Shown in pieces: positions 54,849-63,315 of a stretch of 64,000 nt of DNA. The translations under genes were made by a program, and so were the position numbers. The DNA lies in assembly GCF_006440675.2 (NCBI RefSeq), contig NZ_CP083951.1, positions 1,707,501-1,771,500 on the forward strand, read 5' to 3'. Below the pieces are notes generated by a model. That model saw only the letters and a program-made list of their open reading frames with translations, made no database searches and was not told the origin of the DNA. The DNA is from Mesorhizobium sp. B2-8-5 (GTDB lineage Bacteria; Pseudomonadota; Alphaproteobacteria; Rhizobiales; Rhizobiaceae). Positions within the stretch are counted from its first letter, which is position 1, and every line of letters starts with the position of its first letter.

Positions 54849-55630
54849 GGTGAGTCCTGATTGGTTCTTACAAGCTTCGGCGTCGCCGCCACCAGCGCCT
54901 TGCCGATCGCCGATTGCGGGTTGGCGATGACGGCGCGGGCATCGCCGCTCTCGGCGACCCTGCCGGCATCGAGGATGATGACGCGGTGCGCCACGGCACG
55001 GATGACGCCGAGGTCATGGGAAATGAACAGATAGGCGATCCGTTCCTGCCGTTGCAGGTCGAGCAGCAGTTCCAGGATCTGCCCGCGCACCGATACGTCG
55101 AGGGCCGACACCGCCTCATCGAGGACGATCAGCGACGGTCGCGTGGCGATGGCGCGGGCGATCGCCACGCGCTGGCGCTGGCCGCCGGAAATCTCGTGGA
55201 TGGCGCGTTGGGCAAGGCCTGAATCGAGGCCGACGCGCTCGAGCAGCGCCGCGATCCGGTGCGGGCGTTCCGCGCGCGAGGCGATGTTGTGAACGCGCAG
55301 GGGATCGTCCAGCACGCGCGCCACCGTGGCGCGCGGATTGAAGGCGGCGAGCGGATCCTGGAACACCATTTGCAGGCGGGCGCGGCGCGCGCGCAGCGCG
55401 GCGCCCGACAGCGCGAGGAAATCCGGGCCTTCGAAGTCGATGCGGCCGGCATCGGGCTCGATCAGACGCAGCACCAGCCTGGCGATCGTCGATTTGCCGC
55501 TGCCGGAGGGACCTGCCAGCGCCAGGGTTTCCGCCGCCTCGATCTCGAAGGACACGTCGTCGACCGCCGCGAAAGGCCTGCCGCCACGATGGTAGCGCTT
55601 GGCGAGACTGGAGACGGCAAGCACGGTCAT
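54845..55630 (-). CDS. dipeptide/oligopeptide-type ABC transporter ATPase (OppF/DppF-like)
   Basis: The 261-aa ATPase shows Walker [10 protein letters not shown] (40-48), [30 protein letters not shown], Walker B LIVLDEAVSALD and FISHDLGVIRAVAHR. The first two residues after the Q loop and FNPR are Opp/Nik-class. The usual C-terminal oligopeptide domain is short. It overlaps both neighbours by 4 bp. Confidence 0.9.
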   Translation of the reverse strand: MTVLAVSSLAKRYHRGGRPFAAVDDVSFEIEAAETLALAGPSGSGKSTIARLVLRLIEPDAGRIDFEGPDFLALSGAALRARRARLQMVFQDPLAAFNPRATVARVLDDPLRVHNIASRAERPHRIAALLERVGLDSGLAQRAIHEISGGQRQRVAIARAIATRPSLIVLDEAVSALDVSVRGQILELLLDLQRQERIAYLFISHDLGVIRAVAHRVIILDAGRVAESGDARAVIANPQSAIGKALVAATPKLVRTNQDSP

Positions 55631-56634
55631 GCCGAGGCGCCTTGCCGGCCAAGCAAAGGCTTGGCGTCGAGGCCAAGATGGGCATCGAGCAGGGACCGCG
55701 TATAGGCATGGCGCGGCGCATTGATGATCTGGTCCGTCTCGCCGAGCTCGATCGGTTCGCCGTGGCGCAGTACCGCGATACGATCGGCAAGCGAGGCGGC
55801 GAGCGCGATGTCGTGGCTGATGAAAAGCAGCGTCATGCCGTCCTCGGCGACAAGGCGGCGGATCAGGGTAACGATCTCGGCCTGGACGATGGTGTCGAGC
55901 GCGCTGGTCGCTTCGTCGGCGATCAACAGTCTGGGGCCGGCGGCAATTGCCGCGGCGATGGCCACGCGCTGCTTCTGGCCGCCGGAAAGCTGGTGGGGAT
56001 AGGCGTGGAGGGCCGAGTCCGGATCGGGGAGACGGACGCGTTCGACCAGGGTCTTGGCCTTGGCGAAGGCGTCAGGCCAGGTCAGGTCGAGATGGGTGCG
56101 GGCGACCTCGGCGATCTGCCTGCCGACCGGCATCACCGGATCGAGGCTTGAGGAGGGGTCCTGGAAGACGAAGCCGATGTCACGGCCGAGGTGGGGTGCC
56201 TGGTTTTCGCCAATCGTGGATAGGTCGCGTTCTGTCGCGCCCCCCTCTGTCCTGCCGGACATCTCCCCCACAAGGGGGGAAATTGAACTGTCGCGTCTGC
56301 TTTCGCCAATGGCCGGCGTTGCAAAAGGAGAGCCGGCGACGGAACTGCTGATCTCCCCCCTTGTGGGGGAGATGTCCGGCAGGACAGAGGGGGGCGCGAA
56401 GGAACGGGACGATCGAGGTTTCTGCCACTCAATCGAACCTTCGATCTTGGCCGACCTCGGCAGCAATCCCGCAATCGCCAGCGCCAGCGTGCTCTTGCCG
56501 GACCCGCTTTCGCCGATGATCGCCAGGCGCTCTCCGGCGGCGATCTCCAGGCTGACGCCTTTCAACGCTGCCACCTCAACACCATCGCGTCGGTAACCAA
56601 CCACCAGATCGCGTATCGAAAGCAGCGCGGTCAC
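55627..56634 (-). CDS. dipeptide/oligopeptide-type ABC transporter ATPase (OppD/DppD-like) with in-frame palindromic insertion
   Basis: The 335-aa ATPase has Walker A GESGSGKST (41-49), VFQDPSSSLDPV (157-168), QLSGGQKQRVAIAAA, Walker B LLIADEATSALD and FISHDIALAASLADR. Between IEGSIEWQ and APHLGRDIGFVFQD lies an extra segment of about 57 residues (78-135), reading PPSVLPDISPTRGE... and ...LVGEMSGRTEGG, encoded by the palindromic element at 56235-56399. Removing it gives a normal length of about 279 aa. The insertion sits before the Q loop, a surface position in known ABC ATPase folds. GTG at 56634 has GGAG six bases upstream and overlaps the permease stop. Confidence 0.9.
   Translation of the reverse strand: MTALLSIRDLVVGYRRDGVEVAALKGVSLEIAAGERLAIIGESGSGKSTLALAIAGLLPRSAKIEGSIEWQKPRSSRSFAPPSVLPDISPTRGEISSSVAGSPFATPAIGESRRDSSISPLVGEMSGRTEGGATERDLSTIGENQAPHLGRDIGFVFQDPSSSLDPVMPVGRQIAEVARTHLDLTWPDAFAKAKTLVERVRLPDPDSALHAYPHQLSGGQKQRVAIAAAIAAGPRLLIADEATSALDTIVQAEIVTLIRRLVAEDGMTLLFISHDIALAASLADRIAVLRHGEPIELGETDQIINAPRHAYTRSLLDAHLGLDAKPLLGRQGASA
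56235..56399. repeat. palindromic mobile repeat inside an ABC ATPase gene
   Basis: Two arms, about 45-50 bp each (left 56235-56284, right 56350-56399), are nearly perfect inverted copies: TCTGTCCTGCCGGACATCTC on the left and GAGATGTCCGGCAGGACAGA on the right, around a core of about 65 bp. The whole is about 165 bp, a multiple of three, and is read through in frame. A close relative lies between genes at 58500-58652. Confidence 0.85.
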
Positions 56635-57461
56635 GACAGGCTCCTGCGCACGGCGGTGCTTTCCACCACGCCTTCGCCGGCGAGGTAGACACCGAGCACC
56701 GTCAGCACGAGCGCCACGCCGGGAACGATCGACAAAAACGGCGCGGTTCGCAGCACCGTGCGGCCCTCGGCGATCATGCCGCCCCAGGTGACGCGGTTGG
56801 GGTCGCCGAGGCCGAGGAAGGAGAGCGCCGCTTCGGTGAGGATCGCCGCCGCGACGATCACCGAGGACAGCGCCAGCACCGGCGGCAGGGCATTGGGCAG
56901 CACCTCGCGAAAGGCGATTTCGAGCGGATGCATGCCGATGACGCGGGCGCCGGCGACATAGTCGCGCTCGCGGATCGACAGGACTTCCGCGCGTGCCACC
57001 CGCGCCGGTCCGGTCCAGGCGCCGAGCGCGATCGCCGCGACGACGACGCCGAGCGAGGGGCCGACAATGCTGACGAAGGCGAGCGCCAGCAGGAAGCTCG
57101 GCACTGTCTGGAAGGCGTCGGTGACGCGCATCAGCATTTCGTCGACGAGCCCTCCGGCAAAGCCGGCCAAAGTGCCGATCACCGCGCCGATCAGGAGCGC
57201 CGCGGCGGCCGCCGCCAGGCCGACCGCCAGCGAGGTGCGGGCGCCATGGAACAGCTCGGCCAGCACGTCGCGACCGAGCCGGTCGGTGCCGAGCGGCAGC
57301 GACCAGTCCTGGAACGGCGGCAGCAGTGCCGGCCCGGCGATCGCCTGCGGGTCGCCGGGAAACAGCAGCGGCGCCGCCAACGCCATCACGATGAGCAGGG
57401 CCAGGATGATTGCGCCGGCGAATGCTTCCGGCGTGCGCAAGAAACGACGCAGGCGGTTCAT
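56631..57461 (-). CDS. dipeptide/oligopeptide-type ABC transporter permease (OppC/DppC-like)
   Basis: The 276-aa protein has an N-terminal membrane helix (FAGAIILALLIVMALAAPLLF) and the DppC head LPLGTDRLGRDVLAELFHGARTSLAVG. The core includes ARAEVLSIRERDYVAGARVIGM and FREVLPNALPPVLAL, the coupling loop. The ATG at 57461 overlaps the OppB-type stop. A much longer frame continues upstream only as a shadow of the first permease gene. Confidence 0.9.
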   Translation of the reverse strand: MNRLRRFLRTPEAFAGAIILALLIVMALAAPLLFPGDPQAIAGPALLPPFQDWSLPLGTDRLGRDVLAELFHGARTSLAVGLAAAAAALLIGAVIGTLAGFAGGLVDEMLMRVTDAFQTVPSFLLALAFVSIVGPSLGVVVAAIALGAWTGPARVARAEVLSIRERDYVAGARVIGMHPLEIAFREVLPNALPPVLALSSVIVAAAILTEAALSFLGLGDPNRVTWGGMIAEGRTVLRTAPFLSIVPGVALVLTVLGVYLAGEGVVESTAVRRSLS

Positions 57462-58444
57462 GCGCTGGCCTCGCCGGCGCCGACGCGCGGATCGAGGAAA
57501 GCGTAGGCGAGGTCGACCAGGAGATTGATGACGATGACGAGGACGGCGCTGACCAGGATGATGCCGAGCAGCAGCGGCGTGTCGCGCCCGGCGACGGCTT
57601 CCTGCGCCAGGCGGCCGAGGCCCGGCACGGCAAAGACGCTTTCGATGACGACGCTGCCGCCGAGCATCTGTGCCGATTGCAGGCCGAGCATGGTGATGAG
57701 CGGCAGCAGCGCGTTGCGGGCGACGTGGGCAAGCACGATGCGGTGGCGCGGCAAGCCTCGCGCACGAGCGGCAAGCACGAAATCCTGCCGCCAGGCCTCG
57801 GCCATGCCGGCGCGCATCATGCGCAGATAAAGCGCAAGATAGATGAAACCGAGGGCCGAGACCGGCAGCACGAGATGGGTGGCGATGTCGGCGGCCCGCG
57901 CCAACCCGGTCTTGCCGGAGGCGATGGTCTCGATGCCGCCGATCGGCAGCCAGCGCAGGTCGACGGCGAAGACGACGATGAGCACAAGGCCGAGCCAGAA
58001 GCCGGGCACGGCATAGAGCGCCAGCGAGCCGATCGACAGGAAGCGGTCGCGAAAGCTGCCGGGCCGGGCGCCGGCATAGATGCCAAGCGCCGAGCCCAGG
58101 CCGAAGGAAAGCGCGGTGGCGCTGCCCATCAGGACCAGCGTGGTCGGCAGGCGTTCGAGGATGACATCGCGGATCGGCCGCGAGAAGGTGACGGACTGGC
58201 CAAGGTCGAGATGCAGCAGCGCCCAGAGGTAGTTGGCTAGCCGCGTCAGTTCCGACTGGTCCAGGCCCCAGCGGTGGCGCAGCAATTCGATCATACCGGC
58301 ATCGCCACCGGTCGAGACGATATAGGCGTCGACCGCGTCGCCGGGGGCGGCTTCGAGCAGCAGGAAGCTGCCGATGACGACGATCAGCAGCACGAAGACG
58401 CTGCCGACGAGACGGCGGCGGAGAAGCGTGAGGGCGCGGGTCAT
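57458..58444 (-). CDS. dipeptide/oligopeptide-type ABC transporter permease (OppB/DppB-like)
   Basis: The 328-aa protein shows the DppB order: an N-terminal helix, the EAAPGDAVDAYIVSTGGDAG loop, HLDLGQSVTFSRPIRDVILERLPTTLVLMG, and the coupling loop QDFVLAARARGLPRHRIVLAHVARNALLPLITMLG. Overlap with the second permease is 4 bp. Upstream lies a palindromic repeat (58500-58652) and then the binding-protein gene, which is likely to belong to the same system. Confidence 0.9.
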   Translation of the reverse strand: MTRALTLLRRRLVGSVFVLLIVVIGSFLLLEAAPGDAVDAYIVSTGGDAGMIELLRHRWGLDQSELTRLANYLWALLHLDLGQSVTFSRPIRDVILERLPTTLVLMGSATALSFGLGSALGIYAGARPGSFRDRFLSIGSLALYAVPGFWLGLVLIVVFAVDLRWLPIGGIETIASGKTGLARAADIATHLVLPVSALGFIYLALYLRMMRAGMAEAWRQDFVLAARARGLPRHRIVLAHVARNALLPLITMLGLQSAQMLGGSVVIESVFAVPGLGRLAQEAVAGRDTPLLLGIILVSAVLVIVINLLVDLAYAFLDPRVGAGEASA

Positions 58445-58499
58445 GCGCGCCTCGAAGGTTTGGAGAAAGGCTCGCTATAAGAAACGCCGAGCCCAGGCA

Positions 58500-58652
58500 C
58501 CCCCCTCTGTCCTGCCGGACATCTCCCCCGCAAGCGGGGAGATTGGCTGTCATCGACGGCTTCGCCAATCTCCAACTTTGCAGAACTGGCGGGACGGACA
58601 AGCTGCTGATCTCCCCCCTTGCGGGGGAGATGTCCGGCAGGACAGAGGGGGG
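58500..58652. repeat. palindromic repeat of the same family as 56235-56399
   Basis: The left arm (58500-58543) and right arm (58608-58652) are near-perfect inverted copies bearing CTCTGTCCTGCCGGACATCT and its complement. The core between them differs from the intragenic copy. It lies between the permease and binding-protein genes and would form a strong hairpin in the transcript, likely lowering permease expression relative to the binding protein. Confidence 0.85.
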
Positions 58653-58717
58653 TTGGCGGGAACTCGGTCTTTGCCCAAGTTCCCATTCTCTCGCGAATTC
58701 TCATCCGCGCGAGTGTG

Positions 58718-60328
58718 TCACGATTCCAAATAAGTGTCCGCCCAGTTCGACACCGCCCAGCGCGGGTTGTTGGCGATGTTGCCGACCGTATCGCGCGCGA
58801 CGGAGATGAAGCTCCATTCGGCGACGTTGATCAGCGGCAAATCGGCCGCCACCTTCTTCTGGAACTCCTTGTAGAGCTCGGTGCGGGCTGGCGTATCGAG
58901 CGTCTCCGAAGCCTTGGCGATCAGCGCGTCGAGGTCGGCATTCTTGTAGCCGCCCTGGTTGGAGAAGGGCACGCCGTCCGGAATGCCGCTCTGCACCAGG
59001 ATGGTGGTGGAAATCGCCGGGTCGCCGCGGAACACCGGCGGACCAACGGCAAGGTCGAAGGCATGGTCGGTGTAGACCGCCTTGATATGGGCCGCCGAGT
59101 CGTTGTTGACGATCTCGGCGTCGATGCCGATTGCCGCGAGCGCCTGGCGCAGATAGTCGCCGAACTGCTTCGTCTCGTTGAAGTAGGGCGCCGGCAGCAG
59201 CTTCAGCGCAAAGCGCTTGCCGTCGTCGGCGCGCCTGTAGCCGGCCTCGTCCAGCAGCGCATTGGCCTTGGCGACGTCGAAAGCATAGGTCTGCACGTCG
59301 GCGGTGTAGAATTGCGGATCGTTTTTCGGCACCGGGCCGGTGGCGGTCGCGGCGTAGCCGAGGAAGATCGTCTTGACGACGAAATCCTTGTCGATGGCAT
59401 GCGCGATCGCCTGCCGCACTTTCAGGTCGGCCAGTTCCTTGCGGCGGTGGTTGATCTCGACGACGAGCTGGTAGGTCAGCCCCTCATAGCCCTTGGTGAT
59501 GACCTTGAGACCCGGCACCTTGGAAATGCGGTCGAGGTCGGCGAGCGGCACGGCGGAGAAGGCGGCAAGCTGGATCTCTTCCGCCTCGAGCGCAGCGGCG
59601 GCCGAGGTGCGATCGGGGAGCACCTGGTAGACGATCTCGTCGAGATAGGGTTCGTCCTTGCCCCAATAGGCGTCGTTCCTGGCCAGACGGTAATATTGCC
59701 CGGCCTTGTATTCGGCGAACTTGAACGGGCCGGTGCCGACTGGCGCGTTGTTGGCCGGATTGTCCTCGATCTTGCCCACCTCATAAAGGTGCTTCGGCAC
59801 GACGCTCGACAGCGCCGGCAGCGCGTTACGGATCAGCTGGAACGGCGTCGGCTTGGCGAATTTGAAGACCGCCGTCAGCGCGTCCGGCGTGTCCACGGCC
59901 TCCAGGTCCTTGAACACGGTACGGCCGAGATTTTGCAGCGGCTTCCAGATCTGCAGCGCCGAGAAGGCGACGTCGGCGGAGGTGAACGGCTTGCCGTCAT
60001 GCCATTTGACGCCATCGCGCAACTTGAAGGTCACCGACAGGCCGTCGGCGGCACCTTCCCAGGAAAGCGCCAGGCGCGGTTCGAGCCCGTCCTTGCCGTC
60101 GAAGGAGGCTTCGGCCAGCGTCTCGACGATCTTGCTCGAGATGAAGAAGACACCGTTGGAGGCGACGATCGCGGGATTGAGGTTGCGCGGCTCGGAATCG
60201 GCGGCGAGGATCAGCCGGCCGCCCTTCTTTGGCGTCTGCGCGAAGCCGATCGTCGGCAATGCGGTCGAGGCCAGAAGCAGCGCCGAGCCGGCCAGCAGGC
60301 CGCGGCGTGAAATCGTCAATTCGGACAT
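58718..60328 (-). CDS. family-5 solute-binding protein of the peptide-type transporter
   Basis: The 536-aa protein has a Tat signal (ISRRGLLAGSALLLASTALPTIGFAQ, cleavage near residue 31). The SBP_bac_5 core follows: LNPAIVASNG, LEPRLALSWEGAADGLSVTFKLRDGVKWHDGKPFTSADVAFS, VGTGPFKFAEYKAGQYYRLARNDAYWG, and DKDFVVKTIFLGYAATATGPV. These proteins bind peptides, opines, glutathione or sugars; the specificity is not visible. It is first in the operon; a 333-bp region separates it from the divergent M24 peptidase gene. Confidence 0.91.
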   Translation of the reverse strand: MSELTISRRGLLAGSALLLASTALPTIGFAQTPKKGGRLILAADSEPRNLNPAIVASNGVFFISSKIVETLAEASFDGKDGLEPRLALSWEGAADGLSVTFKLRDGVKWHDGKPFTSADVAFSALQIWKPLQNLGRTVFKDLEAVDTPDALTAVFKFAKPTPFQLIRNALPALSSVVPKHLYEVGKIEDNPANNAPVGTGPFKFAEYKAGQYYRLARNDAYWGKDEPYLDEIVYQVLPDRTSAAAALEAEEIQLAAFSAVPLADLDRISKVPGLKVITKGYEGLTYQLVVEINHRRKELADLKVRQAIAHAIDKDFVVKTIFLGYAATATGPVPKNDPQFYTADVQTYAFDVAKANALLDEAGYRRADDGKRFALKLLPAPYFNETKQFGDYLRQALAAIGIDAEIVNNDSAAHIKAVYTDHAFDLAVGPPVFRGDPAISTTILVQSGIPDGVPFSNQGGYKNADLDALIAKASETLDTPARTELYKEFQKKVAADLPLINVAEWSFISVARDTVGNIANNPRWAVSNWADTYLES

Positions 60329-60661
60329 CGCTCAAACTCCCCTCTTCGCGCCGTGGCAGGCGCGGCAATCCGGTGATTATGGCCCTTGGCAAAGGTTTCG
60401 CCAGAGACGGATTTGGCGCATCATGGCTTGGCTTTGAAATTTCCGTCCGCTGGACCAGCCGGCCGAAAGAGGCTCTCATCCCCTATCTGGTAGGACCACA
60501 TTATAGAGAAGCAGGATCAAGATTCGGGCAGAAACCGCCTTTAGCGCGAAAGTGATCAATTCTGGCTGGACCAGAGTGGTCAAAATGATGCAGATTTGGC
60601 CGACAGCCATAAATCATGACGTTCGGCGCTCCTGCGGCCGATGAAAAACAGGGAGAGGCAG
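60329..60661. promoter_or_regulatory. divergent upstream region with two palindromes
   Basis: No gene is supported in these 333 bp. TGGTAGGACCA (60488-60498) matches the FadR/GntR-type operator form TGGTNNNACCA exactly. A second palindrome, GACCAGAGTGGTC (60569-60581), has 5-bp arms and a 3-nt spacer. Either could control the binding-protein operon to the left or the peptidase gene to the right. No regulator gene is adjacent. Confidence 0.5.
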
Positions 60662-61852
60662 ATGAACATCGCTCCGGGCAAAACCGAGGTCAGCAGCGTT
60701 CCGTTCGACCAGGCGCGGGTGGACCGGCTGATGGACGAGGCCGGCATCGACGTGCTCTTCGCCACCTCCAAGCACAACACCCAATATCTGCTCGGCGGCT
60801 ACAAGTTCATCTTCTTCGCGGCGATGGATGCGATCGGCCACAGCCGCTATTTGCCGATCGTCCTTTACGAGAAGGGCGGGCCGGAACATGCCGCCTATAT
60901 CGGCAACAAGATGGAGGGCGGCGAGCACCAGAACCATCCGTTCTGGACGCCGACCTTGCACGCGGCCTGCTGGGGCACGCTCGATGCCGCCAATCTGGCG
61001 GTGGAGCATCTGCGCCAGATCGGCAGGTCGGCGGCCCGCATCGGCATCGAACCGGGTTTCCTGCCCTCCGACGCCTATATGCTGATCCGCAAGGCGTTGC
61101 CGGATGCCAAGCTGGTCGATGCGACCGACATGCTGGAACGCATGCGCGCCATCAAGACCGAGGCAGAGCTGGAGCAACTGCGCATCGCCTCCGAGCTGAT
61201 CACCGACTCCATGCTGGCGACGATTGCCTGGGCGCGGGAAGGCACGAGCAAGACCGACATCATCGAGCAGCTCAGGCGCGAGGAAACCAATCGCGGCGCG
61301 CATTTCGAATATTGCCTGCTGACGCTGGGCTCCAGCCACAACCGCGCCGCGTCCAGCCAGGCGTGGAAGAAGGGTGAGGTGATGTCGATCGATTCCGGCG
61401 GCAACTATCACGGCTATATCGGCGACCTGTGCCGCATGGGCGTGCTCGGCGAGCCGGATGCCGAGCTGGAGGATCTTCTGGCCGAAGTCGAAGCGGTGCA
61501 GCAGGCGGCCTTTTCCAAGGTCAAGGCAGGTATACTGGGCGGCGACATGATCGCGCATGCGGAGAGCGTGCTGAAGGCCTCCAAGGTCGCGGCCTACACG
61601 GATTTCTTCGCCCACGGCATGGGGCTGATCACTCATGAGGCGCCGTTCCTGATGACCAATCATCCGGTCGCTTATGAAGGCACCTATGCGGCGAAGCCGC
61701 TGGAAAGGAACATGGTGCTGTCGGTCGAGACCACCATGCTCCATCCGTCGCGCGGCTTCATCAAGCTGGAGGATACGGTTGCGGTGACCGACAGCGGTTA
61801 TGTGATGTTCGGCGACCGCGGGCGTGGGTGGAATAGGGGCGGGGCTTCGTAG
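60662..61852 (+). CDS. M24-family metallopeptidase (Xaa-Pro aminopeptidase/creatinase type)
   Basis: The 396-aa protein has an N-terminal creatinase-like domain (FATSKHNTQYLLGGYKFIFFAAMD) and a pita-bread C-terminal domain. Metal-binding candidates are Asp in SIDSGGNYHGYIGDLCRMG (two Asp), His in FAHGMGLITHEAP, and Glu in LSVETTML and KLEDTVAV. The ATG at 60662 follows GGGAGAGG. Family members cleave Xaa-Pro peptides or hydrolyse creatine-like compounds. Being divergent from the peptide-type transporter, it may act on an imported peptide. Confidence 0.88.
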   Translation: MNIAPGKTEVSSVPFDQARVDRLMDEAGIDVLFATSKHNTQYLLGGYKFIFFAAMDAIGHSRYLPIVLYEKGGPEHAAYIGNKMEGGEHQNHPFWTPTLHAACWGTLDAANLAVEHLRQIGRSAARIGIEPGFLPSDAYMLIRKALPDAKLVDATDMLERMRAIKTEAELEQLRIASELITDSMLATIAWAREGTSKTDIIEQLRREETNRGAHFEYCLLTLGSSHNRAASSQAWKKGEVMSIDSGGNYHGYIGDLCRMGVLGEPDAELEDLLAEVEAVQQAAFSKVKAGILGGDMIAHAESVLKASKVAAYTDFFAHGMGLITHEAPFLMTNHPVAYEGTYAAKPLERNMVLSVETTMLHPSRGFIKLEDTVAVTDSGYVMFGDRGRGWNRGGAS

Positions 61853-61860
61853 CCAAAGAT

Positions 61861-61975
61861 CGGCGCTGCCCCTCATCCGTCTGCCGGGCTTTCGTCCTTC
61901 GAAAGCCAAGCAATTGGCTTTTCGTCCGCTACGCGGACCACTCCTCAACTCCCCGTGGAACGGGGAGAAGGAAAG
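61861..61975. repeat. hairpin-rich repeat between convergent genes
   Basis: The stretch contains GTCCGC/GCGGAC (61924-61929 and 61933-61938) and CTCCCCGT/ACGGGGAG (61949-61956 and 61960-61967) hairpins, after CCCCTCATCCGTCTGCCGGGC. From recall, this mosaic is common in Mesorhizobium intergenic DNA. It separates the peptidase gene (+) from the cupin gene (-) and probably terminates both. Confidence 0.65.
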
Positions 61976-61979
61976 TTCG

Positions 61980-62396
61980 TCACTCCCCCGCCGGCAGCAG
62001 CTTGAAGTCCGGCAGGTCGCGTAGCGCGAGTTCCGGTCCGGCTGGGGAATAGACGACGAAAAGCTGCATCGGCTGGTCGCCGGTGTTGAGCGTCGAGTGA
62101 AAGCGGCTTTCCGGCACGTAGATGGTGCAGCCGGGGCCGACCTTGGCCACCACCGGATTGCCGTTCTCGTCCTCGACCATCTGCTCGCCATTGCCGGAGA
62201 TGACGAAGATGATTTCTTCGGCGCCTGGATGGTTGTGGCGGGTGTGACCCTTGCCCGGCGGCAGGTCGACGACGCCGCCGGAAAAGCGGGCGGCGCCGTT
62301 CACTTCCGGCGCCACGGTCAGCGACAGCTTGCCCCAGTCGAAGCCGAAGGCGCTGACATCCTTCGGGTAGACGAACACCTTGCTCTTGTCGGCCAT
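61980..62396 (-). CDS. cupin-domain protein
   Basis: The 138-aa protein carries the cupin motif 1, GHTRHNHPGAEEIIFVISG (His-x-His...Glu), at about residues 51-69. Motif 2 is weaker, VPESRFHSTLNTGDQPM. It is a small beta-barrel metal-binding protein, enzyme or sensor, without a DNA-binding domain. The ATG at 62396 has GAGG just upstream; open frame beyond it overlaps the TIM-barrel gene. It lies four bases past the end of that gene. Confidence 0.87.
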   Translation of the reverse strand: MADKSKVFVYPKDVSAFGFDWGKLSLTVAPEVNGAARFSGGVVDLPPGKGHTRHNHPGAEEIIFVISGNGEQMVEDENGNPVVAKVGPGCTIYVPESRFHSTLNTGDQPMQLFVVYSPAGPELALRDLPDFKLLPAGE

Positions 62397-62400
62397 TGCC

Positions 62401-63303
62401 TCATCCCTTCCTTTTCGTTTTTGTCGGGGCATCGGATTTCCCCAAAACCGGCTTCCACTTTTGGGTCCGATGCCCCAGCGCGACCGCCTTGAAGTCCGCC
62501 GTCTGCCTGGCGATTGCTGCCTCGGCCGGCAGCCGCTCCATCGAGCTCGCGCCATAGAAGCCGTGCAGCCCCTCGCAGCGCTCGAGGATATAGCGCGCGT
62601 CGTCGGGCATCGAGATCGGCCCGCCATGGCAAAGCAGGATGACGTCCTCGCGCACCGAGCGCGCGGCGTCGGCGATGGCGTCGATCTCCTTGACGCAGGC
62701 GTCGAGCGTTTTCGCCGAGGTGGCGCCGATCGAGCCGCCGGTCGTGACGCCCATATGGGCGACGACAATGTCGGCGCCGGCTCGCGTCATGGCGCGCGCT
62801 TCGTCCGGATTGAAGACGTAGGGCGTGGTCAGGAGATCGAGCTTGTGCGCCTCGGCGATCATGTCGACCTCGAGGCCGAAGCCCATGCCGGTCTCCTCGA
62901 AGCTTTGGCGCATGGTGCCGTCGAACAGGCCTACGGTCGGAAAATTCTGCACGCCGGAAAAACCCATCGTCTTCAGTTCGGCCAAAAGCAGCGGCATGAT
63001 GACGAAGGGGTCGGTGCCGTTGACTCCGGCCAGCACCGGCGTCTTCTTCACCACCGGCAGCACTTCATAGGCCATCTCCTTGACGATCTCGTTGGCGTTG
63101 CCATAGGCGAGCAGGCCGGCGGCCGAGCCGCGCCCGGCCATGCGGTAGCGACCGGAATTGTAGATGATGATAAGGTCGATGCCGCCGGCTTCCTCGGCCT
63201 TGGCCGACAGGCCGGTGCCGGCGCCGCCTCCGACGATCGGCACGCCGTCGGCGATCATGTTGCGGAATTTTTCCAGGATCGTTTTGCGGGGAATGGCGGC
63301 CAT
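62401..63303 (-). CDS. PEP-hydrolase-like TIM-barrel protein (Tm-1 partner), C-terminus formed by a repeat
   Basis: The 300-aa protein matches the TIM-barrel/PEP-hydrolase-like domain: [72 protein letters not shown] and LLCHGGPI. In many bacteria it is adjacent or fused to the Tm-1-like domain, as here, where the Tm-1-like gene is 12 bp upstream. The last 24 residues, [17 protein letters not shown] and on, are encoded by a palindromic element (62426-62476) and are not part of the fold. Function is unproven. Confidence 0.87.
   Translation of the reverse strand: MAAIPRKTILEKFRNMIADGVPIVGGGAGTGLSAKAEEAGGIDLIIIYNSGRYRMAGRGSAAGLLAYGNANEIVKEMAYEVLPVVKKTPVLAGVNGTDPFVIMPLLLAELKTMGFSGVQNFPTVGLFDGTMRQSFEETGMGFGLEVDMIAEAHKLDLLTTPYVFNPDEARAMTRAGADIVVAHMGVTTGGSIGATSAKTLDACVKEIDAIADAARSVREDVILLCHGGPISMPDDARYILERCEGLHGFYGASSMERLPAEAAIARQTADFKAVALGHRTQKWKPVLGKSDAPTKTKRKG
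62426..62476. repeat. palindromic element read as coding sequence
   Basis: GGGGCATCGGA (62426-62436) and TCCGATGCCCC (62466-62476) form perfect 11-bp arms, with a second inner pair CCCCAAAA and TTTTGGG. The central CCGGCTTCCAC shares form with the repeat at 54228-54333. The element is in frame and supplies the C-terminus of the TIM-barrel protein. Confidence 0.8.
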
Positions 63304-63315
63304 GCTTGTCGTCTC

